NCBI GenBank assembly: GCA_033063855.1
Contig: CP093831.1
Coordinates: forward strand, 28,024,001-28,088,000
DNA from: Smittia aterrima
Lineage: Eukaryota > Arthropoda > Insecta > Diptera > Chironomidae
Length of the DNA stretch: 64,000 bases
Direction of reading: 5' to 3'
Shown here: positions 22,048 through 35,460 of the stretch, piece after piece
Layout: each line of letters starts with the position of its first letter
Position numbering within the stretch: the stretch's first letter is position 1
Made by a program: the position numbers and the translations under genes
Notes under the pieces: generated by a model
The model's input: the letters and a program-made list of their open reading frames with translations, nothing else
Database searches by the model: none
What the model was told of the DNA's origin: nothing

Positions 22048-25000
22048 CTGTGATAAGAAAAAGAGAATCTTATTAAAGAAGGGATTTAACAAGAATAACT
22101 CAATCCGCGCAAAGTTTTCTGCATCAACAGCTTGCGAGGAAATTATCTTTGCTGCATCATATGTGAGGGAAGAACTTTACTAATTGGATTGATCAAGACG
22201 AGTCGGTTGGCGCTTGTGATTAGAACAAGCCGTTGCCAAGACTTTCTTATTAATTAATTTCATTTCTGTTCATTCAAATATTTGTTGCCTTACGCAACAG
22301 ACGGGTTCGTATTGGTAAACAAACGGAAAAGGAGTCGAGAGACATTAATTTAATTAAACAACTGACGATTTTCTTCTGCGACATTCTTTTTGTCATCGTC
22401 CAAACTTGTTTTAAGTGAAATTAGTTTCTTACGAAAGAAAAAAGGAAAAGAAACCTTTCTCCTCCTCCTAAGCTCACCAAGTTGCATATAATTTTCATAA
22501 CGAAGTGAATCCAGTGTTTAATTAGATTTAAGAAAAAAAAGTTTCAAACTTTAAAATTTATTCGATTGCCGTTGAGATTATGAACAAAGATTTGAGTGTC
22601 CTGGGGGGTGATACTCGATTACGAACGTGACATTTTCAAGTTAAAAGAGAATGTCACGTTCCTAACTGACGAAGGTGAATTGAAATGAACAAGAAGAGAA
22701 AAAAGTTGGTCTCATAAATATTTTGGTTAAAGCGGACGGAGACGAAGCAAAAAATCCATTTCAATTCATATTTTATTTGTACTTCGTGTCCCTTTTAGCT
22801 CTCGGGCATTTGCTCCTTGAATCCTACAGTTAATCGAATCTCTTTCTTGTTGCTTTTTGTAATGAAGTTAACTTGTAAGAGCTTTTAAGTGATTCGTCGT
22901 TAGGGCTGACTGCCAACGATTCATTTCATTAAAAGTTTTTGGAGAACATTCTTAAAGTTTTCTCTTTTTTTTCAATCGACTCATGAAGATCAAAATTACT
23001 CGATAACTTGTAAAAGCTTCGTTTGTTGTTAATTAAACGAATTTGATTTATTTTCGTTAATAAAATTTCGATCAAACTCGAAAGCAGGATCGTAAAAACA
23101 TTTTACGACGTCTCAGCTTTTATTCGCTTTTGATGAATCTGTTGACATTGCGTGTCTGCGAGTTTTCAAGTTCACGTTGGACTGTGAAATGTCACGAACG
23201 AAGATTTCCTATGCAGAGAGTGTTTTGACGTGAAGTGATGTGCGCCATAGCACGAGCCGTGATTGATTGACAAGAGTTTCTGGCACAAATCATTGTTTTG
23301 GTACAGCGCCGTTTGATGTTCTTCAATGCTGAGCTCCGCCTCAGGAACAAGCGACGATGTTTTGTTTTCATTCGAGGGAAATTAAGATTTCATCAATTTT
23401 CAATAAATTTGAAAGGAAATTCTTTGAATTCTAAGAAATCTAAACTCAAAGTTCATCAAGAAATTTTTCCTTCACTCAAATTTAAATTTCATTTCAACTT
23501 TCCGTGGCCGTAAAACAATAACAAGACTTGAGAGTGTTAGTGAATCTCAAACACATTCGCACGCAACGTTCAAATGCAAAATCGGCTGAAAGAAAATATT
23601 TGACTGACGAGTTTTCCAATCTTTGATTGACGTTTCGTTTATTGTTCCTTGATAGTTTAATGATGTGCTCGATCAATTCATCTCACGAAGTTTACAAAAG
23701 CAATTGCACAATTCAAATAAACAGAAACTTCTCTCGAGAAGAAGATTTACATCATCAACAGCTTTTCAACAATAATTTAAGAAAGTTGTTGGCACATCAA
23801 TTAAAGCCTTCCATCAACATAAGCTTCAGTTCGCTCGCTGCTTATTGAATTGCATCTTGCAATGAAGAAATTTGTTGGCGAGAAAATGAATGATCCACTT
23901 CACGCGAAAGAACGAACGAGCGACGAACGACTCGTGAATGATGGATACTGACAAATGTATGAGGAACGACCTATTTTCGTCTTCACTCGCCGTTGTTTTC
24001 ACTTCAAGATGATGAAAATTAAATGTCCTGAGATGAGACGAAAAGAGTTTCCACGATTTATTGCTCTCGGTGAGAATTTCATCAAACGACGATAAATATA
24101 ACTTTCAGACGACGACGCGATCTTCATTGTCGATATGATGCGCGCATGTGAGAGCTTGAGCTACGTCGTTTAAATCTCATAAAAGTGAAGCCGAGAAATT
24201 TCTTATGAGTCGACCAGAGCTCGGACGAGATGATGCACTTGTTAGAAGATAAATCAAAACTTTGATATTTCTCGACAACTCGCGTACAAGATCAAGCTTC
24301 GAGCGAAGACTCACATCGCTCAAATAATTTATTAAAGCGATTAATGTAAGACATGAGAAATATGAATTTTATTAAAAAGAATAAATCAATCAAGGCGCTG
24401 CTTAATGGACGACGAACTTCTTTCGTAATGAACTCGTTTACTGAAAGTGAATTGCGTCGCCAGCGCCGCAAGTTCCTCAATTATTGATGATGTCCATCAA
24501 GTGTCGTTGCAACGCGTGTGAGTCGCTGCAACTGAACGAACGAGCAGTTCGAAGTGCATGAAATATTCAGAGAGTCGTCCTTAGTCGACAATCGAGTGCG
24601 AGACGAACATAACAAGCATGCAGTGAGATTGATTGACGGGCCATCACTCAAGGAAATGCACATGCATAAAATAAATATTTCACTCGCTTGCGAAGTGGCT
24701 TGCGATGTGTGTATGAAAGATCCGCGACGTACAAATATCATTGCCGTCTTTCGCATTCGCAAACTCGTCTGACATTCGATGTAGTGCGAGTGCCTTAAAC
24801 GTGAAGCACATGTGATGTGAACTTTCCGGTTCCGAAGAAAATTTCCAGCTCAAGCGAACAATTTTTTCTTTTTTTCATTTTTGAGGTTGATTCGATTGTT
24901 TTCGCATCAACGACGGCTTTTAATTCCTCCTCGTGTTCTATTTTAAGCCTTACGAATGTTTTATTAAATGAAGTGCCAGGAGCGGTGGCTAGAGACAGTC

Positions 25001-28000
25001 GAGTCGAGTCGAAGGAAATGGTTTTCACTATAACTCGCTCGTAATTATTGGCAGTTGGCATGCATGAGTTAGCGAGAATTCTGAAGCAAATCTGTATCCG
25101 ATTCATGATTTGTGGCGGCACTAGGCAAAGCTCTCTCTCGCTTGCAAAGCTCTGACGCAATCAGACCGGAAGATTATCAAAAGTTGAACTGGATTTTCAT
25201 TTCTCGCAACGAACGAACGAAGAAGTGATGTCTGGACAAGATGTTTCCCAGTTGAAAAGCAGAAAGTATTGATAAACAATAAACGTAAAAGGTGAATTAT
25301 GATCAGACAGGCAGGCAGTGCAGTTCAGTTAGCGCATGTCAAGAGAGAGCGTGAGAGTTCGGGGAAATTGTTGATGAAGGAGAAAAAGTTCTCTCGCTGA
25401 CGACGACGACGACGAAGAAAGAAAGAGTTTTAGATCCTTCTCGAGAGTCTGTCAACGTGAAGTTGATTTATGTCTCGTTGTCTTGCTCGACTCGTGAGAT
25501 TGAGTGTAGCATCGTGAAATCCTCATCGAAGGGGATACGAATCAATCATTTGCGAGAGAAACATTTGTGCACTCGACAGATTCAGTTGAATGTTCATTTG
25601 ACTGCAGTTGCATAATGAAATCAACTCCAATCATGTGTTCAAGGGAGAAGTTGATTGAAATAAATAATTATGGACGCAATTTACGTTCTTTGTTGTCAAG
25701 AGCAAGCCATTCGCCTAAAGGCAACAAACAAACCGTCAAAGTTCACATCAAACAATATTAATTTGTGATTTCAAAGGTAAAAGGAGAGAGAGCGAGAGTC
25801 GATGATGGAACGTGATTAAAGACGTCAGTGAACTCGTTTCTTCAGCAAACAAACTCTTTTTTGATTGACAGCTCGAGAGTGGGTTGAGATGCAGGAAGAA
25901 AAATTCGCAAAGAATTCCACGCAACGTGTTCAGATCTGAATTGACCAGCTTAGCAGCTTCTGTTGCTGTCACTTGTCACTCAAATCAATGAACGATTGGT
26001 TTTATATTTGAGAGAATGAGTGAGATGAGCAGCTCAATATCATTCGTCATAGGGTGACAAGACAAGGCAATCAAATTCGCTTGGCAAGAGATGAAATTGT
26101 TTGTGTTCTCATATCCTCTTCATAATAAAACGTTTCATGTTTATAAAATCTGTCAGTCGCACTCGAGCTCAAGATGATGATTGAAATGTTTTACTTTCAA
26201 CTTTTTGTTTCGAGAGAAGACTTTCGAGTCTTGAGCATGACGAGAAGTGCAAAACTGAATTTCTAGCTTCACTGCAGTTGTTCGATTGGATTGGATCGAT
26301 AGCTTTAATTAAAAGCACTTTGTCATAAATGTGTGTCAGAGCAGCTTTGATGGATTCATTCTGAAGCGTTGTTTTATCGAATTGATTGGAATTCTCATCT
26401 ATTGGGGATTATGATTGTAATTAACCGAACAACTCATAACTCACATCAATAAATAAAATGGCTTTGCTGCTGCTGCTGCTTGAGTGTCGATGAGTTTGAT
26501 GAATTGCCGAAACTAATTTCCATGCTTCAAACACCTTTCAATAACAAACGAAAGCAACTTATCAAACATTTTGAGCTTTTCTTCTCTTCTCTCTCTCTCG
26601 CTCGTCGTCGTTGACATTTATTCACGAGTTTGACAGCAAAAAGAAAGACGAACGAGAATTGATTTTTTATTTACATGTGTCAGACGTTGGGAGCAGATTT
26701 ATTTTGATCTTGTTTTGATACGTTCACGATGTGACAGGCTTGACATTTTACGATTTCATCGCGTGCTCGTTCTACTTGACGAGACGTCACAGGTAATTCG
26801 AGTTCAATTGAATCCTCTCAAAGCGGATCTGCGAGAGAGAATGAAAGAAGCTTTAAACATCCTCCTCTCACTCACTAATCTCAAATCATTTATTTAGATT
26901 AATTATGTAAAATAATTGAAAGCACGTCACAGTTTGTTGTTTCAAACATGCAATTGCTGTGTTTATTTCCGCATCGACCCGCTCGTTGTGTGTTTAATTC
27001 AAACTTCGTAATACAATAATTCAACATGCAAAGTGGAGCTGCAAGCATAATGTCTGATAAATCATCGCTTTTGTGTGCTTTATGTTTTCACTCAATCAAC
27101 ACATTGCGAGAACTGGATCGGCTTTACATGCAAGCGATGCGACATTATTTTAATTTATTGTGCGTTTGTTCTGTTATTGATCAAATAACCGTAAAATTTG
27201 CATAATAATTTCATTCATTTTTCATTCGTGTCTGATGTTCCTTGAATAATTATGAAGCCAACTAAGCAGATGTCAATTGAACTTCTATTTCATGATTTTA
27301 AATCACCAAAGGAAACTGCAATGTCACTCTCACTCTCTTCACTGCTCATCGACGGTTTTGCCGATTTGTCGAATGACTTTGCACTAAACTTTACAAGTCG
27401 AGCGTTGTGATGGATGAAAGTGTTTCAACGTCAAATCAACCCTTTTCCGTAGTTTTGAGTGAGCCTGAGCAAATCGTGAAAGAAAACAAAAACGAAAACT
27501 AATATAAATCATCTTCGACATTTCAATTTGTTCGACGGAGAGAAAGAAAAACTTTTCAGACTCTTTAGCTCTTTCTATTGTTGTCGAGTTCTCGAACTTT
27601 TCTTTTCGGCTGTCAAGGAAAATCATCTCTCGCTGAAATAAAATAATGACGAATCAATCAGAAATGAGTTGCAGGTTCTGCTAGTCAAACAGGGAACGCG
27701 AGTTGTTGAATCTCTCTCTTGGACAGAGTGAGCGCAAATAAAGCGACAATGATGGATGGCTGTCAACTATTGACATTCTTTCCCATATCAGTCGCCTGTC
27801 ATCCGCAAAAGTGCCATTCACTCAATCATTTACACTCGCAAGCCCTCGACGTGCACACATCACATCAAAAATTAATCATTCATCTTTTCTTGGCAGTCAT
27901 CCTTCGAGTTCCGAGCAAGAAAACTAAGTAAAGAAGACGAAGAAGAAGTTTAGTTTATTGACGATGATTGAAGACGAGAATTAATTCATCATCGATTGCT

Positions 28001-31000
28001 CTGCGGTTTCTTCTTAAAGAAGAAAGAGAGAGAAACAAATAAATAATTAAAACGTCATCGTTGCTCGGTCAATGGTTGAAGTTCAATGTCTTCAACAACA
28101 AAACTCATAAATCCGAAGAAAGAGAAGAGAACTCGTTCATATCTGAATCAAGAACGTAAAGTTGATTGATTGGTGTGTGAAATGCCGACAGTTTGGCGAG
28201 AAACGAGAAATTCAATTTAAATGTTTGACTGACAGTTGATGGACAAGCAACAAACAGCGAAAATTCCTTTTATGCACTTCGCTCGATCAAAATGTACAAG
28301 TTGCGATTCTTCTAACTCAAACTTTGCAAGGTCAGTTGCATCACAAACTGTTGCACAATCCAAACTCACTCACTCAATGTTGATAGCAACTCCAAAGTCA
28401 TTTACAATCGACTAAGCGACGGAGTTCCATGTTCAACACGTCAATCAAAGTCCTCGTGAATATGTTTCGTCATTCGCCGCTGCTTTGTTTCATCAACAAC
28501 GAAAAACTTTTCGTCTCTGACTCGAAAGCTCAGGGAAATTTCTCATTTTTGTGAGCGGCATAAATCACGAGAACGACAGAGAAACAAAGAAAAAGTGTAA
28601 AAGTCATTTGAGAGCGAGCATATTAGTTAGTCCGAGGATGCATAAATCTTTCGGTAATTACTCATACATGAGAAGGCAAAAGGAGAAAGGACATGTTCAG
28701 TGTTCGAAGGGGGCGAGAAGCATAATCACAGAAATTTTTCTTTTTTTATTTCATGATTCTACTGGGAGACATCTTTCACAATAATCTTTCTGTTCAGACG
28801 AAGCTGGAACAACAATAGATCTGTTGGTGAAAAATGTTCGTTTCTAAACTGAATGGACGAGATACGAGGAAAGAGGAAAATCAATGAAAATGTTTATGAC
28901 TTTCTCGTTTCGAGGTGGAAAAGCAAAATTAGCATCGTCGGTGAGTAAGTTACATTGACTCGCTCGATAAATCATCTTTAATTAATATTAATGATTCGTT
29001 TTAAACCTTTTAAACTTTTCGAATTTGTCATCACCTTCCTGAAGAGGAAAACTCTTTTCCGAGTGAGAGAGAGAGACTTGAAATGTTAATGCGTAAGGAA
29101 TTACAAGAAGCAACAAAATAATTCCAGTTTCTTCATTCAGAATGGAAATTTACATCACGTTTAGTGAGTGGCAGGTTGACGTGTCTGTCTACGACAAGTC
29201 ACTCGCAAATCTTGATCCAAATGATGAACAGGAAAATTAGGGTGAGCATCTTCGTGTGGCGAACGACTTCATCAAACAAAAATTAGTCGCGCAGGAGTTT
29301 CCTTCTTTGAATGATTCGTTTGATCAGAAAAGTCGCTCAACGAACAAACTATTCGTGCACTTTTGGAAGCTTCTAACATCAACTCGAGAGAGTAGATTGA
29401 AGTGTAGCATAATATTTATGTCAAATAAAATCAAACTCAACCCATCGACTGCTTCAGCTCTTTCAAGCTCACCCCACAACATCTTCACGTCTTTCCATTC
29501 AGATCTTCGATCCGTAATGACATTACCATCACATTTTCCAAAAGTCCCAAGAGTTAAAGTTTACGTTTTTATGTTATTTCTCTCTCACTCACTCACTCGG
29601 CTTCTCTCTCCTTCGGCTTCACATGAATTCGACTTTCGAATCTACAACAGCAGCTTCAACTCTCGTCTCAATCGGAAAAGTGTTTGGATAACAGTTTTCG
29701 AACAAATCTGGTGTGAGGTGGACGAAGAGAGAATCGAGGAGGCTGAAGGGAGCTGGAGAAATCGTAACGAGACAGATGGGAATGACAAAAAACTGATTGG
29801 ACAGTATAGACATCAACTAGGAGAAGAGGGAAACGAGTGAGAGACGTTGTGCACAATAATTTATCAAAGTTTTCCTTTTCTGTTAATTTTTAAAAGAATT
29901 TTCTTCCTGGAAACTTTTCTTTCTGAGCTTGCAAGTGTTTGCTGGGCTCTCGCTCGCATTCTGGTGCACTCGAAAGCTGTTTATCACGACGACAAGATGA
30001 AGTATGGGAAAGCGATGAAGCCGAGCCATAATAAATCTCCGTTTAAAATATTATGAAATATCAAGAATTTGTTTAGAATGTGATGCATTAAAGCGTTCAC
30101 AGATTGCTCGGAACTATAAAAAAGAAGTGTCGCCGTGTCACTTGATGATTCATTCTCAACTCGAAGGAGATTCAATGGACATCTGCTAACGCCATCAATA
30201 TTTATTGAATATGTCAATTTTATAGAAGAAACTTTTCTCTGAAGAAACTTTTTCGAGGAAACTCTTGAAATTCAAATTTTGGTCAAGAAAATCCGGAAGT
30301 CGAGTTGACATAACTTTCTGACTTCTCCTGTTGCAAAAGGAGACGACACTAAAATTATTCCGGATGAGTTCTGAATTTATTATTCTTTAATTGTCCATAT
30401 TCTGCCTCGGACTTCATCTCCTCACTCCTCTCTCTCTCTCTCACCATCGACAAACGCCAGTAGCATCACAACGAAGAAGACACTGAATTAAAAGACGTCG
30501 CATTATGTGGTTGACATGTTTCTGTTTTAATTTAACTCACGTATTCACAAGTCAAAAGTGACAGCGCTCACTTTTTAAAAAGGGCTTCGCTTCATCTTGT
30601 TTGTCTGTCCTCGAAGGAATGTTTAACTTCCTACATGACGAGATTAATTAATCGCTAAATGAGGCTGACGAGAGTGATTTCATTCCCTCAACCTTTCGTC
30701 ACATCACTTCGCACGGCTCAATCCTCTCTCTTCCTCCTCGGCTGCCACCCTCATCTCCTTCAATGTCATTCAAGCTCCATTGTTGCAGCTTCGGTATTAG
30801 TTTTGTCTCTACAATTTTTTGATGTCATGTCTCATATTGATGGCTCTGATGAAAAATAGAAAGAAAAGAAGAGGAAAATCGAACTCGGAGAGAGAGCGAA
30901 AGATAAAATTTCCCAATCAATACGAAATTGAACGAACATGACTTTTGAGATATTGATGGTTTTCATTTTTCCTTCTCAGACAGATCCGAAAGAAAAGTTT

Positions 31001-34000
31001 TCTCGTCTCTTGAATATTTCTGAAAGTTTTTTTGACTGTTTGCGAAATCTGGATTCGAGTTGAAGAAGAATGAATCACTTTGACCGTTCTGTCTGGAAAT
31101 TTGTAAAGGTTTGTACTTGGAAATGATTTGTCCTTTGAGATTTCACGAAATATATTCGACAACATTCAACATTCAAGTCAAAGCATTAACGTCTCTCGTT
31201 ATCTCCGAGAATATCACGCAAAATGTTCTTGCGGAAAACCGCGTCGTCTGATGGTGACACAGGAAATCTTCGCGTTAACGATTCAAAGAGGAAAGTCAGA
31301 CGAGAAGGGTTGAAAGAGTCTCGTAAGGAAATTTCCTGGAACGCTTTGCTTAACTCAATTGTAATCTCGTCGTTTTAATCTTTTTTTGGAAATAACTCTG
31401 AACGTCTCGTTAGAAATGTTTGTGCTAATTAAAAATTGTCTTTGAGAGGATTTCGGCGGAAAGTCTGAAAAGTTATGAAAGTTTCACTTTGCAGAGGAAA
31501 CTTTCGATGCTTTTTGGTAATTGAAAGAATTCTCGACAAACCAAAATCCGATTAGTTTAATCGAATAGCGGAGTTTTCTCGTAGCCGAGTCTTTGAGTGA
31601 AATTTATTTGCAGAAGTTTTCGCTCATCACCGAATGTTTGACACATTTCTTGATTACTTGTGATTCCCGCGTCTCACATCAACTTCATTGTTTTCCTCAT
31701 CAATGTGCATTGTCTCGCTCTTCATCTTCGCTTTGCTGAGCTGAGATGGAAATGAAAATGTATCTGAAAGGTGTCAGCTGTTGACAACTCATTCAAGAAG
31801 GAAACAAACTTTAAATATCAAGACAAATGTTCAACATTTGCGAGAATTTTCATCCGCAATGACACCAAAGAGTGAAATGAATTCGAGGCGAAAGGAACTT
31901 TGTGTGCTTTCCTCGAAAACTCTTCCAGCAGAAGCCACTCAGTTGTCCAAATCACGAGAATGTCTCGAGGGCGTTGAACATGTAAGCAAATTCTCTCTCG
32001 TGAAGTTGGAAGCTTCGTTTGATGCAAAGTAACGATGACCATTCGTCTAATCTTCAATAAGCATTTGACATTCTTATTTAGAGTCTTCTCAGCCCGTTAC
32101 TCAGAAATGCCATTTCATCATCGATTCCACGACGTCAGATTATTCGTTTCTCTTCCACCGGGAGCGAAGAAGAAAAGTTTTCGAACGTTACGTGACTTCA
32201 ATCTCTCAGACATTAGTTTCCATCACTTTACCCCGGCCATGATTGAACTCCACGTATCATCCAAAGACTTATCGATCAATCACCAGGTAAAAGGAGGAAA
32301 AGGAAAACTTTCTTTAAATCCCCGAGAGAGAGAGAGAGAGTGGCATCATCATCGTCCTCCTTCATATCAAGGGAGATTGAAAGTTTGATGTTTAAATCTT
32401 TGCTAAAGAGTTAAATTAAAGATTTCTCTCTCATTTGCATAAAGCAATAAGATTTCCGATCGAATGATCAAGCAAGTGCTGCAGTAAATTCTCTAATCAC
32501 AATCATCGACTCAACTACACTTCGTCTTCTGCATTCGCTTTTGCTTTTAAGCAACAACGGAAAGGAGAAGAAAATAATAAAAGCAGATTTATGGTCTCAA
32601 GGAGCGAGAGAAGGAAAAAGATGAGAAGAAAGGAACTGCTGGGCATAAATTACGCTTTGAACTTTTTAAACAATAAATTAAGGATATGTGTCGTCTTCGC
32701 TGAAGGATTTATGACAAATTTATTCTTTTCGAGTCTCTTTGTGCATTTGTTTCTCGCCGAGGACTTTTATGACCGAGGATAATTATTGCTCCTCTTCGTC
32801 CGTTGCGTAATCTTCTACTTCGTTATGTCAAGAACACCTCAGACGATGAGAACAAACATAAATTAAAAGCAGATGTCGACGTCGCTTTCTTTCATTGTGG
32901 TTTGATGAGCATTACGCAAAGCCCTGAAAGATCTGAAAAGCAATAAAACACACAAACGAGAGAATTGTCAATCAAATTAAATTAATGAAGCATGTGATGT
33001 GATCGTGTTTGAGGTGATCGAGTCTGTTTCTGCAGTCGAAGAACAAACAGATTGCACAAGCTCTCTCTGTCTCGTCCTTTCATTCATCAAACTTGATTAA
33101 TTGCAAACCATAACTCAAATGATTCAGATTCAGTCGGAAGAAGGTTTCTTTGCACAATACCAGCTCATTGCAAAATTCTTCCATTCAATTTGATTTGTGG
33201 AAAGATTTATAATCACTTCGCCAACTTTCGAAAGCGAGCAACTGTTTATTGCAATAAATGTGTGATATGATATTTGGGATCGGTCGCAAGACATTTTTAC
33301 GATGCCATAAATCACGAGAATACGTCCAACCGAAGATAAAACTGAGAAGGTTGGTTCACATTTTGATTGAATATCGAACGTCGATTGATTTGCAAAACAG
33401 CTGAGCAGACAATGACGACTAAAACAATTATTTTCTAGTTGAAATCTTCATTTTATTTCACTTTAAAATCATTCAAAGTTATTTTAAAAAGTCATCACAA
33501 AAACAAAACAAAACGATTAGGTCACCAGACACATTCTCCACATTAAACTTTATTCATGAGTGAGGGTAATTTATGACCTTTGCACTTGTCACTCCTCGCT
33601 CCTACAATTTTCAACGACGACTGAATAAATTTTAATGCAAGAGCGTCTCGATTTTCCCCGTCACTTGAGGTTGTGTTGGTTAAACTTCGTTTGTGTTGGT
33701 CGAGAGAGTGAGGGGAAATCCGAGAGAAGAATTGCATGAAAAGCTGTGAATGTGTGTCGGTGAAATATTTATGTTTCTTTCTTTTTTTTGCTTTGGCAAA
33801 GTCGAACAAAAATACATTTTTATTGCGTTGATTTATTGTTTTTATTTCGGTCGTTAACTGACAGAGTGGAAATTGATGCGATGCGTCACAGACGGATCAG
33901 ACGTTGCCTTGCATCATTCAAATGAATTTTATGAAGCTTCTGTCACTCAATTAACATCAACAGAAATTGCATCAAAACCCGCAAAAATCTTTCTTTGCAT

Positions 34001-35168
34001 TCTAAAGTTTCTCCCAACAAGAAGCGTCTCGTGTCTCATAAACTTGTCACTCGACTCGAGTCAACAGAAACGAGAGAGACTGAAAAATATTTTACTCGTG
34101 AATTTATTGTGGGTGAACTGAATGAAACTGAATCCCCGAAACTGTGATTAATAATTCTCTTTCAGAAAGAGTCAACGACGACGACGACGAACGGAAAGTG
34201 CATGAAATGCAAGACACACAAACAGAAAACTTTGTGCAAGTCAATGTCAGTCAAAAAGAATTTTTGTGTCACTCTCGTCGCTCAGTTAATCTTTTTAAGC
34301 TTTTTCTTGTGACTTGAAAACTGATCGCTCTCAAGTATTAACACCGAGAGTTGACGTCAAGTCTACAGCAAAGCAGAGCAGCTCCGGGCAGCTCATAAAT
34401 AGTTGAGCAAAGAAAATTTAGTTTTCATTCGAGTTTTGTTATTAAATTAAAGAATCGAACGTTCCACCTACGACAATTCCTTCGATTGCTTCGACAAATA
34501 TTCTTCAAAGATTAACGACATCTCTAAATTGCTTCTTCACGCAGAAAGAAAAACTAAATCCATAAAACTAATAATTTATTGTTATCATCAACATTTCTCC
34601 TAATTTCACATTTTCACTTGCGCAATTTATTCTCGGACGTTCATTCCTCGCATCATCCATAAATTAAGATCTTTTAATCATTCAAATAATCATAAAAACA
34701 ACGAGTGTGGGGTTGGAATGGCTCGAAAGGGGCGAGATTGATATTTATGTGAGTTTGACCGAATACTTTTCCGTTTGCCCATAAACTCCTCTCTCAGGTC
34801 TCACTCAGTCCAAAAGGAAATGAAAATATTTTCTTGATGAAGGAAAATAAAGAAAATTTATTAATGAAAGCTTATTCCACCCTCGACGGATCAATCATTC
34901 ATAAGTTGCCTGATATCAATTAAGTGACGGAAGGTATTTTCCTTTTCTTTTGCTAACTTCAACGTTCAATGTAAATATCTAACGTCGTGAAGGTCTCGCA
35001 AGTAGTTGAGACTCAATATTTCATATTTTATTGAATTATTTCATTTAATGTGCAGCTACTTGAATATTTATTCATGATTCATGACTTCAACACTCGCTGC
35101 TCGATAGCTCAGGTAGATATCTGGTTTCGTCGACGAAACTATTGAAAGCAAAGCAAACAAGAACTTAC
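22048..35168. other. Presumed large intron(s) or spacer of the minus-strand gene
   Basis: About 13 kb with no convincing exon found by eye. Phase arithmetic says at least one exon is missing: the exon at 35169 ends with two bases of a codon, whereas the exon at 22047 needs one donated base and that at 21723 none. Contains CTG, CGA and GA simple repeats (for example 25399-25414, 26466-26481, 32324-32340) and many CATAAA words. Confidence 0.5.
32324..32340. repeat. GA dinucleotide tract
   Basis: GAGAGAGAGAGAGAGAG. Similar tracts lie at 35511-35524 and 61509-61521. GAGA runs are binding sites for GAGA-factor-type proteins in flies, but no function is shown here. Confidence 0.8.
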
Positions 35169-35460
35169 CGTTTGAGTCCAGTTTCATGGTCGATCAGTGT
35201 GACGGGAATATTTCGCTCCAGATCATCGTGTGGTGAGTCGGTTCGACGAGATAAAAGCAACTGATGAGCGGCGAGACGATTGCGAGCATCTTTCGAGCGT
35301 GGATGTGTTGCTTTCGATTTGATTAATGAAGAAGTTGTCGTGGTTTGTACTTCGGGAACGTCCATGGAGTTTGTCGATGATGGACTTGCTGACCCTGTTG
35401 ACAGCTCATCCTTCTGGGCATCATTATTCTCGTTTATATTTACACCCTCTTCACCTTCGT
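35169..35460 (-). CDS. Internal coding exon of a minus-strand multi-exon gene
   Basis: A 292-nt exon with strong sites on the minus strand: acceptor ATTTTCCCTTTGCAG (AG at 35461-35462) and donor CG/GTAAGTTC (donor 35161-35168). Its phase joins exactly to the upstream exon at 43236-43337 (AAT G + AC GAA). The peptide starts acidic (DEGEEGVNINENND), passes through Ser/Thr-rich low complexity (STGSASPSSTNS, VQTTTTSSL), then a basic stretch SKDARNRLAAHQLLLSRR and ends ERNIPVTLIDHETGLKR. The final stretch (IPV....TG..) faintly recalls the start of a BRK domain as in CHD/kismet-type remodellers, but this is too weak to name. The exon ends with two bases of a codon, so the protein continues. Probably a nuclear or scaffold protein; product not recognised. 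Confidence 0.82.

Noticed and set aside
24974..25008. Possible 35-nt minus-strand exon (CTCTAG acceptor, GTAAGGC donor)
   Set aside because: Phase fits the exon at 21723 but not the exon at 35169, and so short a stretch with ordinary sites is expected by chance in 13 kb.
26446..26520. Minus-strand poly-Gln-like stretch next to a strong GTGAGTTATG donor
   Set aside because: The Gln frame hits a stop just before the donor and no pyrimidine-rich acceptor precedes it; the CAG run is one of several noncoding microsatellites here.
29256..29840. 194-codon plus-strand open frame
   Set aside because: Non-ATG start, CT-rich low-complexity stretches, overlapping open frames on the other strand and no domain or splice context; likely chance.
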